In this document: piece by piece, positions 46,327-59,436 of the stretch
Position numbering within the stretch: the stretch's first letter is position 1
Layout of the letters: every line of letters starts with the position of its first letter
Source of the DNA: Guadua angustifolia
Lineage: Eukaryota; Streptophyta; Magnoliopsida; Poales; Poaceae
Assembly (NCBI GenBank): GCA_036346375.1
Contig: JAYEVE010001137.1
Location: 31,041 to 95,040 of the forward strand
Length of the DNA: 64,000 nt
Direction of reading: 5' to 3'
Program-made: the position numbers and the translations under genes
Notes under the pieces: model-generated
Seen by the model: the letters and a program-made list of their open reading frames with translations, nothing else
Database searches by the model: none
What the model was told of the DNA's origin: nothing

Positions 46327-47362
46327 GTACGTACCACGCAAATTCTGGTTTGTTTTACTCGGTCATCTGAAGAAAATTTTTCCAAGAAGTTGGTTAATAC
46401 ATGATTCTATATTCGAGTTGTTTTCAGAGTAGTTGAGGTACCAAACTAGGTAATGGCAGCATACATTCAAAATGGACACGTAGGCACTGCAAACAGTGCA
46501 AAGTCACACTACCGATGTTAGCTACGACGCAAATGCCGCAGCGTTGCGTATGCACTTGTCACAATAATTACGATCAACCAAAATATTAGCGAAACAAGGA
46601 TGCATTTCACACAAAAATTTACATAATCAGTACTCCACTGACGACGTGGTGGGAAAAAATTTGAGTCTATATGTAAACGAGGATTGAGGATGCAATTCTT
46701 ACAGAAAGGTAAACACGAAGGTCAAATTCAGTTAACTGCACAACTCGTTTCTACATTCACACTACATACGTACGTTGACATTCTGCTGACAAGCGAATAT
46801 CAAAGCAGTAACTATATATCAAAGAAATACTTGAATGCTGTTTTCTGAGCAGTGCCGGTAGTAGCTGGTACAATAATTTCGGCAAAATTATTTGTATATA
46901 TATTTTGGCTTATGTACTCTGTAATCGAACAGTTTCAGTAAGTCAGCTGAAGTAACTGTTGTCAGAGGGCACGAGGGATACATGAATGGGCAAACACAAT
47001 GAAGACAGACAATGAAATTAAACAATGTTAGGCTAACAATACAATCTATGGCTAAGATTGATACATGACAGTCTATCCCTACAATACAGCTCTCAATGAG
47101 GTCGGTCTGCCGATACATATGTACAAGCAGGCAGGTACCATCTCCCCTTTTCTGGAGGGTTTTGTGTTAGGCTCCCTTTGGAGGAGACGATGCACTGTTC
47201 CATCCTTCCAGGTTTACATACAGTCAAAAACGCCAACAAAAAAAAGGCATCAACCCTGGAAAACAGGCCAGAATGTCAGATGAATCAGAAAAGAAGAGAA
47301 CTAGTAGACTAGCAATCAGACGAATGGAACAAATATCGTACCATTCAAAAAGTAGAAAAATG
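46327..47362. other. Intergenic DNA between the RimM 5' half and the HUA2-like gene
   Basis: AT-rich with no supported gene or terminal repeats. No further RimM/UDPGP exon follows the GT donor at 46327. The right end presumably holds the 3' UTR of the minus-strand HUA2-like gene. Confidence 0.5.
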
Positions 47363-50300
47363 CTATCTTGGTCTCCAGCTACCATGTGCTGCAATAAAGG
47401 AGGTGCATTTAGTATCCTCAACTTTATAATTACCCGAAGGATGTGAAGGAAGTTCCTTGTTTGCAAACTTCTCGCTTCATACTTAAGCATGTCACACCAA
47501 GCAATTTATACAGTACGACAATAGTTTGGTATTAAGTGGGAGAAATTACTGATGACTTGATGAGTCTCAGCATAGCTGTTTTCAAACTATATAAAATGGA
47601 AGCAAAGATTCTGGGCACAGCATGAACAATAGTATGTCTCTCTTTCATGTCTTTCCTTGCCTGAATTTCACTGAAACTACACAATTTAAACTTGAAAAGG
47701 TTCTGCCATAATGGCAAAATAATAGCAACTTCAGAAAAGGAAAAGTTATCAAATGGGATTAGCCAGACAAACTGAATTGTAATGGTAGAGGCAGATAGAT
47801 GCAACTTACATTAGGAAACATGAACAGAGCAATATGTAACATACCTCCTGCTACATGAGATACCGGAGGTTCCATAGAATGTCTGGGGGGAGAATAATTA
47901 GACATCCTAGGGGGCATAGACCACCCAGAGCAGGGACCTGGTGGAGGATCTGATGGCCGTCCATAGTACATTGCCGATGGTGATGCATCAAAATGCTCTG
48001 GCATAGGTGGACCTGGATAATAATCAAGAGCAAAACATATCAACTTGATATTGTGTGATCATATAACAACAGTTCATTTCATGGTAAAGTAAAACATAAC
48101 CCGATGTAAGGGAACTGTATACCATGAAAAGCATGCTAAATAAGAAAGCCACGCAATATGACCATGTTAAATAAGAATAGTACCTGGTGGAAAAGGAGGA
48201 AATCTTCCCCCGTCAGCAACTTCATGGTGCATCGGTCCCCTAATAGCTCTCTCATCAAAGTGATGTCCTCTGCCTTCAAAATGACACTCTCTATCATTGA
48301 AGTAATGTGCTCTATCATCATAGCGATATCCCCTGTCATCAAAGTGGCGCTGTCTATCTCTATCATGCCCATGATGTCTTCTATCATGTCTGTGATGATC
48401 TCGATCATGTCCATTATACCGATCTCTCTCAGGACAGGATGAACAGTTATTACCCCACTGTTGTGGTCTTTGTTGGGGTTCTGCTGGCACACAAGGGAAT
48501 TGATTTAGAGGAGTTGGAGGGGATGTTGGTTGCAAATGATATCCCTCATTAGGTATTGATGCAGGTGGGGGTTGATGATAGTTATTCCCATGATATGGTG
48601 CTGAGGGTGCAGGGAAATTGCCATGGGGTCCAGGAGGATTGAGTGGTGCAATTGGTGGTGGAGGTGGTAGCTGGTTTGGATGGCCACAATATCCCGAATT
48701 ATAGAATGGCGGAGGCTGCAATGGTGCTACAGAAGGATTCATACTGCCAGGCTGCACTGCAAAAGAATGTTGCTGTTGACTTTGAAAATTCTGGAAAAAG
48801 AAGGTACTCGTTAAGTTCATAATATAATAACACATAAATGTCTTCTTGCACAGAAACAAAATGTGCATACATAGGAGAGAGCTCTTGGAGGATGTGGCCC
48901 AACTGGATCAGATGTCATTTGTAATGTTGGCTGCAACAGTGTACTCAGAGCAATGGGTGCGGGTGGAGGAGGTGGCACAGGTGGAGGGGATGATGGCAAC
49001 GGCGGCGGTGATTGAGGCCTATCGTCAGGGAGGGGAGGACCATTATCCGAAGGATGGTGATCTGATGTCGTAATCTTGGTATCACTATGCTCTTGTCGAC
49101 ATGCCGTGCTATCTTCAACTTCAGATGGTGGAGCTAAATCCTCCATCTCAAGCTCACCATCAACTTCTTCAAGGATGTGCCGATGCTTATCCACAGGCAT
49201 TTGAGATTCTTCCTTCTCGTCACTACCTGGACCATCCTGTTCAGGTGTAACAGCTTCGAAACTCCTATCCTCAGAGGAGCTTCCTTCCTCATCTTCAAGT
49301 ACTTTTGTGCAAATTAAGTTTGGTAGGTGAAAACCAGCATTGCTGTTGAAAATAATAAAATATATGAACATGGAGAAACTAGACGAAACACTAAGTGTAA
49401 CTGTGATTTGCAATATGTGACGAGTTAAACTCAAAGGACCTCCTAGCACCAAATCATGAGATCAAGCATCATCAATGTCACAGCCACGATTCTGCACTGT
49501 ATGTAGTAAATACATTATCCTAAACACATGCAATGCATGTTTTATGTAATAGATTTGTCTCAGATGTTATCAAAAAGGATGTCCATTAAAAATCGTTCAG
49601 TCTTAAGCAACTTTACTGAGTCCTCCCCCTATGTTCTGGTGATAATTCTTTCATATTTTTAGCTAATGTGCTACTCCACATAGCATAGAAAAGAAGGCAG
49701 GATTCAATTCAATCTTGGTGGGTTTTATCCAATATTTGCAAGTTGGATATTGGCATCATTTATCCATCATAGCACACTGCTTAACCGACCAACAAAAGCA
49801 CCTGAAGCATAAAAATGCTCTAAGAAAATTACTCAAAATTGCACAGTGAAGATTAGTTCCACTAATTCTGCGGCAATTTTGCTTGCTTCCAATATTTGGA
49901 GCATGGACTAGGCTCTTTCATATATGGACACAAGGATATAGGCATAAGGCATACCCTAACCTGGCGTACCAAAAGCTAATGCATGATGATCCCATTTCAT
50001 GTATGGGCAATTTCATCTGGTCATCACCTTACTTATGTAAACACAAAAACATATGAACAATATAAACATGCCACGCTAATACATGCAACAAAACCAATTT
50101 CTCGTACATGAACAAGGGAGACTGCTAAGGGGTTTTTCAGTTTGACAAGCATACCTCCCATACTCATCAACGAGCATTCCTTCATTGTCACGCAACGGGT
50201 CATTTAAAGCTCTCTCTGTCCTTGAAGGATGACGAGAACTTCCAAATGATGCCTCATTGATAGCCTCAAGTTCTCTAATATGGTGACGAATGATGTATTC

Positions 50301-51926
50301 TGGAAATGTTTTCCTCTCAAGCCAAAGCTTTAAAACCTAACAATCAAATCACAAACTTGTAAGGGGCGAAAAGGAGCATTGCACATTGCATCTGTTCTAA
50401 CGGACCATTGAAGGTGCTTGCCTTAAGACACTGCCTTCGATTCTCCCATGCTGAATTTCCAGGAGGTGCAGCAGCATAAAGCAATCGAGGTAGAACCGCC
50501 TGAATGAGAGAGGGATATACATCTCCAGCTACACCTGCAAAATTTCTTGCAGTACTGAAAAATACCGTCGATACAAAAATACTGAGAAAAATGGGAGGTC
50601 ATACAATTACCTTTCTGATTGCGGGAGCATTGAGTTATTGAATCAACAAGAAAGAAAAGATCCACCCTCTTATATAAATTCGATTCCTTTTCCAGATGTT
50701 CAACAATAATATCAATCGCCTAAACAATGAAACAAAAAACAGCATCAGAAAATTTGCTAGATGGCAATTGGTTGCGTGAAAGACCGTATTTGTCTTTCCT
50801 TGGTAAGCTGAAGGCGGCATGCATGTTTATAGAGTGATGTCTGCCAGCATTACCACTGGTTCTTTCCAACTCAGTGAGTTGACGTTATAGGTTGTCATAC
50901 AATGTCAAAAGCATAAAGAAACAAAAAACTATTAGAGTTGGTTCTCTTCTACTGGTAATCTGGTAAACAAGCTCGATACTTGAGAAGCGAAACATTTGTT
51001 CCTAATTGCACATAATAAAGAACAGCTGGTAATTGGCACAGAGAACATAGCATCATAACCAGGCTAAGCAAACCAAGATGAATCCAAATATTTGCTAATC
51101 CATCAACATAACAAGTAAAGCAACAATGTTAAATAAATCTACAAGCAAGAAAATGGCTATAATCCTAAATAAAAGCATAGCTACAAAATGCTAAACGAAC
51201 ATCTAGAAGTCACAACAAAACAGTATTCCCTATGAAAAATAAAATAATAAAACAAAAGAGGATATGCATGGTCTAACCTCCCCAGCAATGCCATGTTTAG
51301 CACAATCAATAGCAAGGCGTGTTATGTGTGCTATATTTTCTTTTGTTCTTGTCAGTGCTCCAAGGAAAGCTCCAAATGCCTTTCGTGCTGCATTAGCCTC
51401 ATTGTGCCCTGCTAATTTGCTCAGGCCCTTCTGTTGCAGACTATCAAAAGGACTCCTAGAATGAACACTATCAATTGTAGAGGTGGACGGATTATCCGAT
51501 TTGAAGGTGACAACTGCCACTGTGATCCTTCCTTGAGAGGTGTGTTGACTAAAGTTTCAGGAATATACTTGGCATTCAGAAAGTTGTCAAGAAAGGAAGT
51601 TGATCGAGAGAACCTTCTAGCTTGCGCAACAGCGATAAGTTCTTTCATGGGCATTGAATCTGGAGAGGTGCTCTTATCCTTTAGGTTTCTGTGGTTCAGG
51701 TCTTTCAATGCCAAAGCCGAGAAGGCATGCCTGCAAGACAAAATAAGTATCGTCACACCTTTCCAGAAGACTTGTAAATATAACTACTAACTTGGAAGGT
51801 AGAACAAAAGAAAAGATCAGACAAAACAAGAGAAACTGTGCATTTGGGCACCATATCTAAAATATATTCACCTCTCCATAAAACTGTAGATCTTGTATTC
51901 AGAATGTACAAAGGATTATTTTACTT

Positions 51927-52652
51927 TTTTTTCGAACACGCAGGAGAGCTGCGTATCATTATATTAAGAAGAAAAAAGGCAGCAAGAGTCCATACAATCA
52001 AACACCCACTTACACTCAAAACATACAGCGCACCTTTGAAGTAAAAAGCAAAAAAACGACCAAAGAACAACCAAAAAACCTATTGAGATCAGACTTTCTC
52101 AGGAGCCAGGCTGCTAGCACCGGCCAGTCTCCAAAGATTGAGCTCCTCACCAGCAAGGGACAAAGCTCGATCTATGGCAGGAGAAAGGCCATCAAACACA
52201 CACTTGTTTCGATGGTTCCAAAGAGTCCATGCCCCTAAAATAACTAGAGAATTAAGACCTTTTCTAACAGGGGCAGGAGCTGCAGCCAAAGCTCCTTCCC
52301 ACCACTCATCAAAAAACTCCTCACTCGGTCTTGGACTTAGGTTTTGAAGCTCTATATTCTGAAAAAGTCTGAACCAAAATTCTCGAGCAAAAACGCAGGA
52401 GAGCAGCAAATGGTTGATAGTTTCCTCAGCCTGAACACAAAGCGGGCACATCGCCGGGTGTGGGAGACCACGCTTAGCCAGCCGATCAGCTGTCCAGCAC
52501 CTGTTTTTCACGACAAGCCACATAAAGAACCGACATTTTCCAGGGGCCCAGGCTTTCCAAATTCTTTCCCATGGTCTAAAGGCCACAGTCCCATGGAAGA
52601 AGGTTTTATAAGCAGATTTTGCAGAGTACTTCCCGTCTGATGAAAACTTCCA
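51927..52652 (-). mobile_element. 5'-truncated L1 in a HUA2-like intron, 10-bp TSD TATTTTACTT
   Basis: TATTTTACTT occurs at 51917-51926 and 52653-52662. The plus-strand T run (51925-51932) is the poly-A tail of a minus-strand LINE. The 726-bp body carries the final zf-RVT domain of ORF2 (WAPGKCRFFMWLVVKNRCWT, CPLCVQAEETINHLLLSC), open for 165 codons to a stop at 52089. It belongs to a different subfamily from the L1 at 30733-38806. Confidence 0.88.
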
Positions 52653-53166
52653 TATTTTACTTATGCCTCACATTTCAGTTGAAGTGAAAAAGTTCTATCA
52701 TCACTTCAAGTGTCTAATTACTATTTGCCATTAATAGGACATCACTTCATCATACTCCTTTCTTTCTTGAATTATAAGCATTCCTGCTGTAAACCAGTGG
52801 ATCTAGAGCTCAAGTAATAGAGGTTGTTCAGACTCGTGACATGTCCGCATAACAATGACATTTCCATTGAGGCCCTAAAAATTTCTCTCCACCGACTTTT
52901 AAATGGCATGTTTCTATAACAATCTCTATTTCAAATCAAGAGAGAACAAACATATAGATTAAGGGATAGAGCATTTGGAGGTAGAAACAGTCCCAACTAA
53001 TTCCCACTCTTAAGAAAGGATTCTCTAGGATAAATGAAATATCCCATAAAAGATATATTGGCATCCACTTGTAATGGAAAGATTTATAGGATATGACCAA
53101 AGAAGCTATAACCAGCAAATTTCGAAAAAGCATCAAATCTGTACAGGAAATTTTTTAAAAAAAATC

Positions 53167-55060
53167 CAACTGACAACAATAACAACCAAACCTTTTGTCT
53201 CAAACAGGTTGAGGTAGGCTAGAAAAGAAACCCAATCAAAGTCAATAAAACCCCCCTAACCTTCGATCTTGGGTCATAGCTCCGGTACATGGATTGCTAA
53301 CTTCTATACACTTCTATCCAACGTCAAATCTTTGGGAACATCCTAATCTCTCAAATCTCTTTTAATTGTTTCTTCCCATGTCAATCTCAATTGACCTGTG
53401 CCTCTTCTTATGTTTTTTAGATGACTTAAAATTCCATTGTACACTGGTGCCTCAATAGGCCTCCATTAGAGATGTCCAAACCATCTCAGATGATTTTGGA
53501 CAAGTTTTTCTTCAATTGGTGCTACCCCAACCCTATCACGTATATCATCATTGTGGATTCGATCTTCCCTTGTATGACCATAAATCCACCGCAGCATCTG
53601 CATCTCTGCTACGCTCATCGTCTGTACATGTCTTTGTCGCCCAACATTCCACTCCATACAACATCACAAGTTTAATCACCATCCTATAGAACTTCCATTT
53701 AACTTTTGAGGAACATTTCTATCACATAGGCCACACAATGCTTGGCACCATTTCAACTACCCCGCTCGTATCCTGTGGCTCACATCTTCGTCTATCTCAT
53801 CATCACTCTACAGCATCGATCCCAAATATTGAAATGTTTCCTTCTTGGACACTACTTTTCCATCCAGACTAACATCTCCATCACCTGCCATAGCACCACT
53901 GAACACACACCTCATATACTTAGTTTAGTCTGACTAAGTATAAAACCCTTTGATCTAAAGTCTTCCTCGACAACTCAAGTTTTCTATCAACGCCTACCCC
54001 TATGAAGCCAAGTTCCCGGGTTGAGGGGGTCGAGGAACGGAGCGCGGACGAGGATGCCACTTTGAAAATTATGAGTGCGAAGGAGGTATACCTCTTTGAG
54101 TGTTCGTTCGAGAGTTGGAACGTGTTCCCAATTGGTTGGGAACGATGTTCCTGGAACGATCCCTTGGAACGAGGAATGCGTTCCAATGTAGTAGGAACGA
54201 TGACGTAGAAACGGAATTAAATATAATAGTAATATCATATTTCATAGTCAAGTTTAACCAATACAAGTTCTTATTTTTAATAAGATCATAGATATTGACG
54301 ATAAATACTAAAAGCTGCAACTATAATCATATAATGGATAGATGGAAATCTGGAATCTGTAATATTGCTTGAAGCCGTGAGGTCTTGGTGTCTTGCTTCT
54401 TTTGTCAACATGACCCATCCAGCCCATGCACTATTCGGCCCATCTGGCCCGAGTCACAAGGACCGAACCGACCTGGTAGCATGAGGAGAAACCCTAGTCG
54501 CCACCGCTCATTTTTTGTGAGAAGCGAGAATGAGCGACACTCACGGGAGGATAGAAATTGCGGCCGAGCGTTGCTTTGAGGATGTCGGCCACCATGAGCA
54601 ACTTGGCCTTGTTATGGGGGTTTCAAGCGCCATACGCCGTCGCGGCGCTCGGCGCGCTGTGATCTCCTCGCGATGGCCGGGCGCCAATGCGCCAAGGAAG
54701 CCGGCGCTGAATCTGCAAACGGAGGTGACCGGCCGTGGCCGCCCGCTTCTGCTTCCTCGTCTTCTCCAAGCGCAGGTTCTCATTCTCCCCCAACTCCTCA
54801 ACTCCTCTTGGTTCCCACCGCGTCCCCGCATCCACGGGGTTTGAATCGGCGTTCGATGGCGTTGAATTGACGTCTGCGTGTTGTCCCGTTCCTTGTTTGG
54901 GACGAAGTTCCCGGGACGAGGAACTCTGCCACGTTCCGCGTTTCCGGCTTCATTGGCCTACCCTACTCATCAATTAGCACCACATCATCAGCAAAAAGTA
55001 TACACCAAGGAATCTCTCCTTGTATGTCCTTGTGACTTCACGAAATCCAATTGAAATCAT
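53167..55060 (-). mobile_element. RTE-type LINE fragment, interrupted by a hAT
   Basis: The minus strand ends with the RTE-like 3' tail (complement of CAACAATAACAACC preceded by a CCTCAACCTGTTTGAGA-like segment). It encodes the RTE C-terminal region, for example MQMLRWIYGHTREDRIHND and VGVAPIEEKLVQNHLRWFGH. Upstream reverse-transcriptase sequence is recognisable but in broken frames on both sides of the insert at 54000-54955. Confidence 0.8.
54000..54955. mobile_element. hAT element nested in the RTE LINE, 8-bp TSD GCCTACCC
   Basis: GCCTACCC is repeated at 53992-53999 and 54956-54963. The ends are CTATGAAGCC and, reversed, CAATGAAGCC. The subterminal zones are rich in GTTCC/GGAAC repeats. 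The right interior (54500-54870) is GC-rich with overlapping open frames that resemble no known protein. Non-autonomous, 956 bp. Confidence 0.85.
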
Positions 55061-55121
55061 CAAATTTACAAAGGAAATATTAAAGTAGTAAGCTCCTAGT
55101 CAATGAGCAAATGAAGATGGT

Positions 55122-55577
55122 GTCGAGTGATACCACTCATCCACAGTGCATTAGGTTTTTTTTTCAAGCGAAATAGATTATGAAGTTTTGCCAATATGTT
55201 TGAGATGTACATTAAACCAAGCTATTTAGTATCCAAAGGCAGTGCATGTTGATGGATAAAAACATCAATTTGATATTACACTAAGGCCTTGTTTTGATGG
55301 GCCAAAGTCCCGGCCCATCCACATGAATAGGCTAGGATTTTAGTTCAAATTCCCAGCCCATCCAAACAAGGCCAAAGGGTTCATATGGAACATAGGAATT
55401 TTGTAGGAAAGGAAACATCAACTGTGCCAGTGATACCACTCATCCACAGTGCATTCATTTATTTCATTCAATTTTGTCTGGTGAAATAGATTATGAAGGT
55501 TTGCCAATATGTTTTGAGACATGTACATTAACCCAAGCTACTTAGTATCCAAAGGCCATGCATATTGACGGATGCTT
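55122..55577. repeat. Two diverged copies of a ~140-bp block around a MITE
   Basis: 55122-55260 and 55431-55577 share a series of identical words: GTGATACCACTCATCCACAG, AAATAGATTATGAAG, TTGCCAATATGTTT and TAGTATCCAAAGGC. Between them, 55284-55373 has GGCCTTGTTTTGATGG and CCATCCAAACAAGGCC inverted ends, a Tourist-like MITE. The block lies in the large HUA2-like intron. Confidence 0.7.
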
Positions 55578-56763
55578 CCTTTCCACCAATTTTCCCATGT
55601 TTCAAACAGGGCATACATCTGGAAGATTATATCAGTATACATTATCATCTACAGGTTGGTGTAAGCCTTTCCTTTTTAGGTACAATGCAAATCTAATCTC
55701 TATATTAAGATGAGTTCAAAATATGGAACAAGAGAGTGCACATCACCACATTTTCTTCTTGCTGTCTGATTCAGATCCAACGAACACAAATGTGTACTAC
55801 TCATAATAAAATATACACTCTAGAACTTACTGCATATTTCTAAGAAATGCTAAAATTAAACAACCCCTTCTCCCTGGATCTCTCTCACACAAAACAACAA
55901 CCAACTTATTTTGTAGGGTCTGCATAAGCATTTCCATCCACCATTGATAATGCAAAAAATTTCCATACCAATCACAAAGGAGTAGAATTCCCACAACAAT
56001 GTGAGGGTTTAATACTAGTCATGTATCAAGACACAAGCATTTTTCTTGTTCATATTTATTTGTAATAAACACGGGGGAGAATTTAGTGCGAACCCATGTT
56101 TGGGCGCAATTATGTAAAGTTGTAAACTTCCCACATAAGCCATGGGATAGCTTGGATCACATGGATGCACAATTTCAATAACCCCCAGGCAGATTGTTAA
56201 GTTACATACGAGGGATCCCACCTAAATCTAATTCATCCAAGCCTAAGCCAACGGTCCACGCTAGGGAGTTTGCATTAAGCTCAAACGAAATGGAGAGCAC
56301 AATATGCGCCTGCATTTTGTGTGTTATTATAGATATGCCTAATAATGACCAAGCACCACTGCCATGTCAATGCCCACCACCAAACGGCTCCCAACCAGCC
56401 ACATGTGCAGCACCCTTCGCGTACCTAGTTTTTATAATCAATGTCCTATATCTGTACCAATGTAAACATGTCACATATATGTATCCTCGTAAGTCCTACC
56501 CCACCAAGGAAATCTAGTATTTTGCAAGTGCAACTTCAGAAGTAGACATATTCAGGCAAAATAACTATCCATTACATCATTACATTGAAAGAAAGACATA
56601 CTAACACATATTTGGAAAAGAAATATGACTGAAACAGAAATAACACAAGCCTAAAATTGTTGCAGAAAGATGACATTAAGTTTTATGGAATATATCAAGG
56701 AAAACAAATAGCCCATGCATACATAAGCAAAGATTTACTTTTGACATGAAATTTAGAGCTTAC
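55578..56763. other. Remainder of the large HUA2-like intron
   Basis: Unremarkable AT-rich intron sequence. Short open frames here (for example 56194-56517 on the plus strand) have no coding character. Confidence 0.5.
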
Positions 56764-59436
56764 ACTTCAAATGTTCGGGTGTCTGCATCCGATTGAATAC
56801 TGGAAGACTTCATAGCCAATGAAGAGGTGCTTCCTGTATCACCCACATGGATTGCTGATTCAGCTAAAACAGTCTCACCATGTGGTATAGAATCACATGA
56901 CACATTATTATCAGAGAGATGAAACTTCATTTGGTCAACTGGCTTGGCACATCTATCAACACCACGAGCAGGGCAGCCAATTGGTTTTGTATCCTCATTG
57001 CAGCTAATTGGTTTGGTGACTTCATTACCACTAGCTTTTCCCAATGATGATGATAAGCGATCGGGTACAGCTATGGTCTGTGTAACATCAAGAGCAGTCT
57101 CATTCAACTTCATAGTTAGGGCTGAACCTTTCGCACAGACATCATTATCTTCATTACAAACCAACGAACAATCAGTATTTTTGCTGTTTATGTAGGTTTC
57201 TTCACAAATATTGCCTTTCGCCAGGATATGATCATTATCATCTTTTGTTTCAGAAGGAACTGAAACAGAAGTAGGCACATTGTTATTTTGTAAATTTGAT
57301 TCAGAGGTGTGCCTTTTGCCTGTTGGGCTATGCACAGTGCGTGCTCAAGGATGGTCTAGGGCTTTTAACTATTGCAGATCTGTTGGGGTTGTGACTACTG
57401 CATCTGCAGATATATTATAAAGGTTGTTTTCTGAAGAAAGCACAAAACCACTTAGAAACAACTGCTTTGATGCTGTCTCTTCGGGCAGACTATTAATGGC
57501 TTCAGCAACATTAGCAGACATAGCTTCTAAAGCACGATGAAGGCGTTTTGATGGAGGCAAAGCAGCTTCCACATCCAATGTTAAAACCTTTGGTTGGTAT
57601 TCTTTATTCTTCCAAACAGGCTGACCTTCCCCTGACAGGATAGGCATGTCTAATTTGGATGATTGATTTGAAACAATATTTACCACTGATGATCGATCAG
57701 CTGTATAATCATCACCAGGTAGTGCGGGTGTATCATGCATATCACATTTGTCTGCAGGTGTTGCAAGCTCTGGTTTGTTAGTAGGAAAATCAATCTCATC
57801 AAATGGTGAATCCTCCAATTGAGGCCTTCCCATTCGAACCCTTGCCCTTTTGACCAAAGGCAAGTGCTCGTCTCCATCTGACTTATTCGCTTCATTCTTT
57901 GAATTTGGAGAATCTGCAAGGCTTTCACTTAACTCAGCCTGTAATTCTGCATCCTTATTTAGTGCCATACAATCTGTAGAATGAGGAACCCGCTTTCTGT
58001 TTGGCTTTCTTTTTCTCTTGAAAATTACTGCTGTATTCATGGGAAGACCTGATGTACAATTCGATTTATACTCTGTCTCTGAAGCTCCATTTTGAGATGC
58101 TTCACTGTTACAAGTACTATCTACCTTAGCAGTAGAATCCAATTTTTTATTGCTGTTACTGGCCCCAGGCGTTCCAGGTTGGTTGAAAGAGCCTCCACTG
58201 GAATGCAACCAAACATCATCTTGTGTAGAAGGGGGACCAGAGTTAGCTTTGTCATCCTCTACGTATTTATGAAGAGTGGAATCTTCCTTATTGTCATCAG
58301 AAACCAAATCAACAGAAGCCAAACTGGTTTCAGCTGAAAGCTTACCAGAATCCTGAGCCTCTCTGGTTTCAACACTTAATGAACTTCTTAACCTCCGCAG
58401 AGATGGAACCCTACTCCTTGTGTAGCAATTTTGAGGCTGTGCATCCCTGAGCTTCTTCTTTGAAAATGAACTAGTAGACAAAGGGGTATTCCTCGTTTCA
58501 TCAAGGATGGATACATTTTCAGTAGGCTCATCAGGAGCAGAATTTACAACGCATCGCTCGCTCCCCATTACAGTGGCAGCAGGCTCATCAGAATTGACCA
58601 TGTCATGACCTCTTGCAGTGACGGAATGGTCTTCTAGCTTTTTATCACTACCTATATTAGAGCTATTGAGTAGACCTGCAGTATCCAAGCTGCTATTATT
58701 ATCAGCAAGATTTTCTACACCTGGTTTCACTTCACTGGCATCCAAGTCAATCTTATGGTTACTATCTTCCTTCAAAGAATCATAAGCATCGATAATCTCA
58801 TCAACCGCTCTCACAAAATCAGCACCTTTACCCTGTCGCAGCAAGTAGAGACCTCTTTTTCTCTTCAGTGAATGCCTCAAGGTCTGCATAGTTGCAGAAA
58901 GCACTACAAAAGAAAGAACTAGAAGTCAGACATAAATATACAGGCTTCATAGGCAAGGCAATCCAGTTCCATATAACATTAAACATTTTCTGTGCACAGC
59001 TAACTAAAAAATAGAACCCATCGTGTTTTTCTATAATATCCTCAGTATAGTTCCAAATAGTAAATTATAAATAAAAGAATGGAATTCAACAATTTTCTAA
59101 TTAAGCAAGCCCTCATTAGTGAATTTCAATTTCAGTTATTATGCTGCATTTCCCAAGCGGATTGGGTCAAATACAGTCCATAATCCATAAACTGTGACTA
59201 CGTGGTGCAACCAATGAAAGCCACCTGTCTCCATCTCATATCATTTACCAACAACGAAGACACTTATGGAGAGTATTAACCCGCAAAAGGTACCTTGGGG
59301 ACAAAGATGAGGATAACGGTAATTTCTAACCCTCGTTCTCAGTCACTATTTTATTCAAGTTCGGAGAAATCAATACTCCGTCAACCCTCTGTTACTAAAT
59401 AGATGTCGTTTTGGTCAATCCCATAGTTTTGAATGT

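Larger units (their letters stand above)
47363..58883 (-). pseudogene. HUA2-like (ENHANCER OF AG-4 type) gene without its PWWP end
   Basis: Minus-strand exons: 58883-56764, 51730-51278, 50719-50611, 50534-50422 (GC donor), 50336-50155, 49342-48871, 48790-48184, 48012-47845 and 47388-47363 (GAHGSWRPR, stop). HUA2 proteins are nuclear RNA-processing/transcription regulators (flowering genes) with an N-terminal PWWP and a central CID-like domain. Here the CID region reads AIDIIVEHLEKESNLYKR, VDLFFLVDSITQCSRNQK, VYPSLIQAVLPRLLYAAAPP and NRRQCLKVLKLWLERKTFP. The tail is Pro-rich and then has Arg/His/Asp repeats. The first exon present begins DLEAFTEEKKRSLL, which follows the PWWP domain; upstream exons are absent. 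Defects: two lost bases near 58835, in-frame TAG (57371-57369) and TGA (57347-57345), and one lost base near 51476. Splice sites are intact, so it is recently dead or partly mis-sequenced. Confidence 0.85.

Noticed and set aside
48158..48552. Plus frames opposite the HUA2-like Arg/His/Asp repeats
   Set aside because: Antisense shadows of a low-complexity coding exon.
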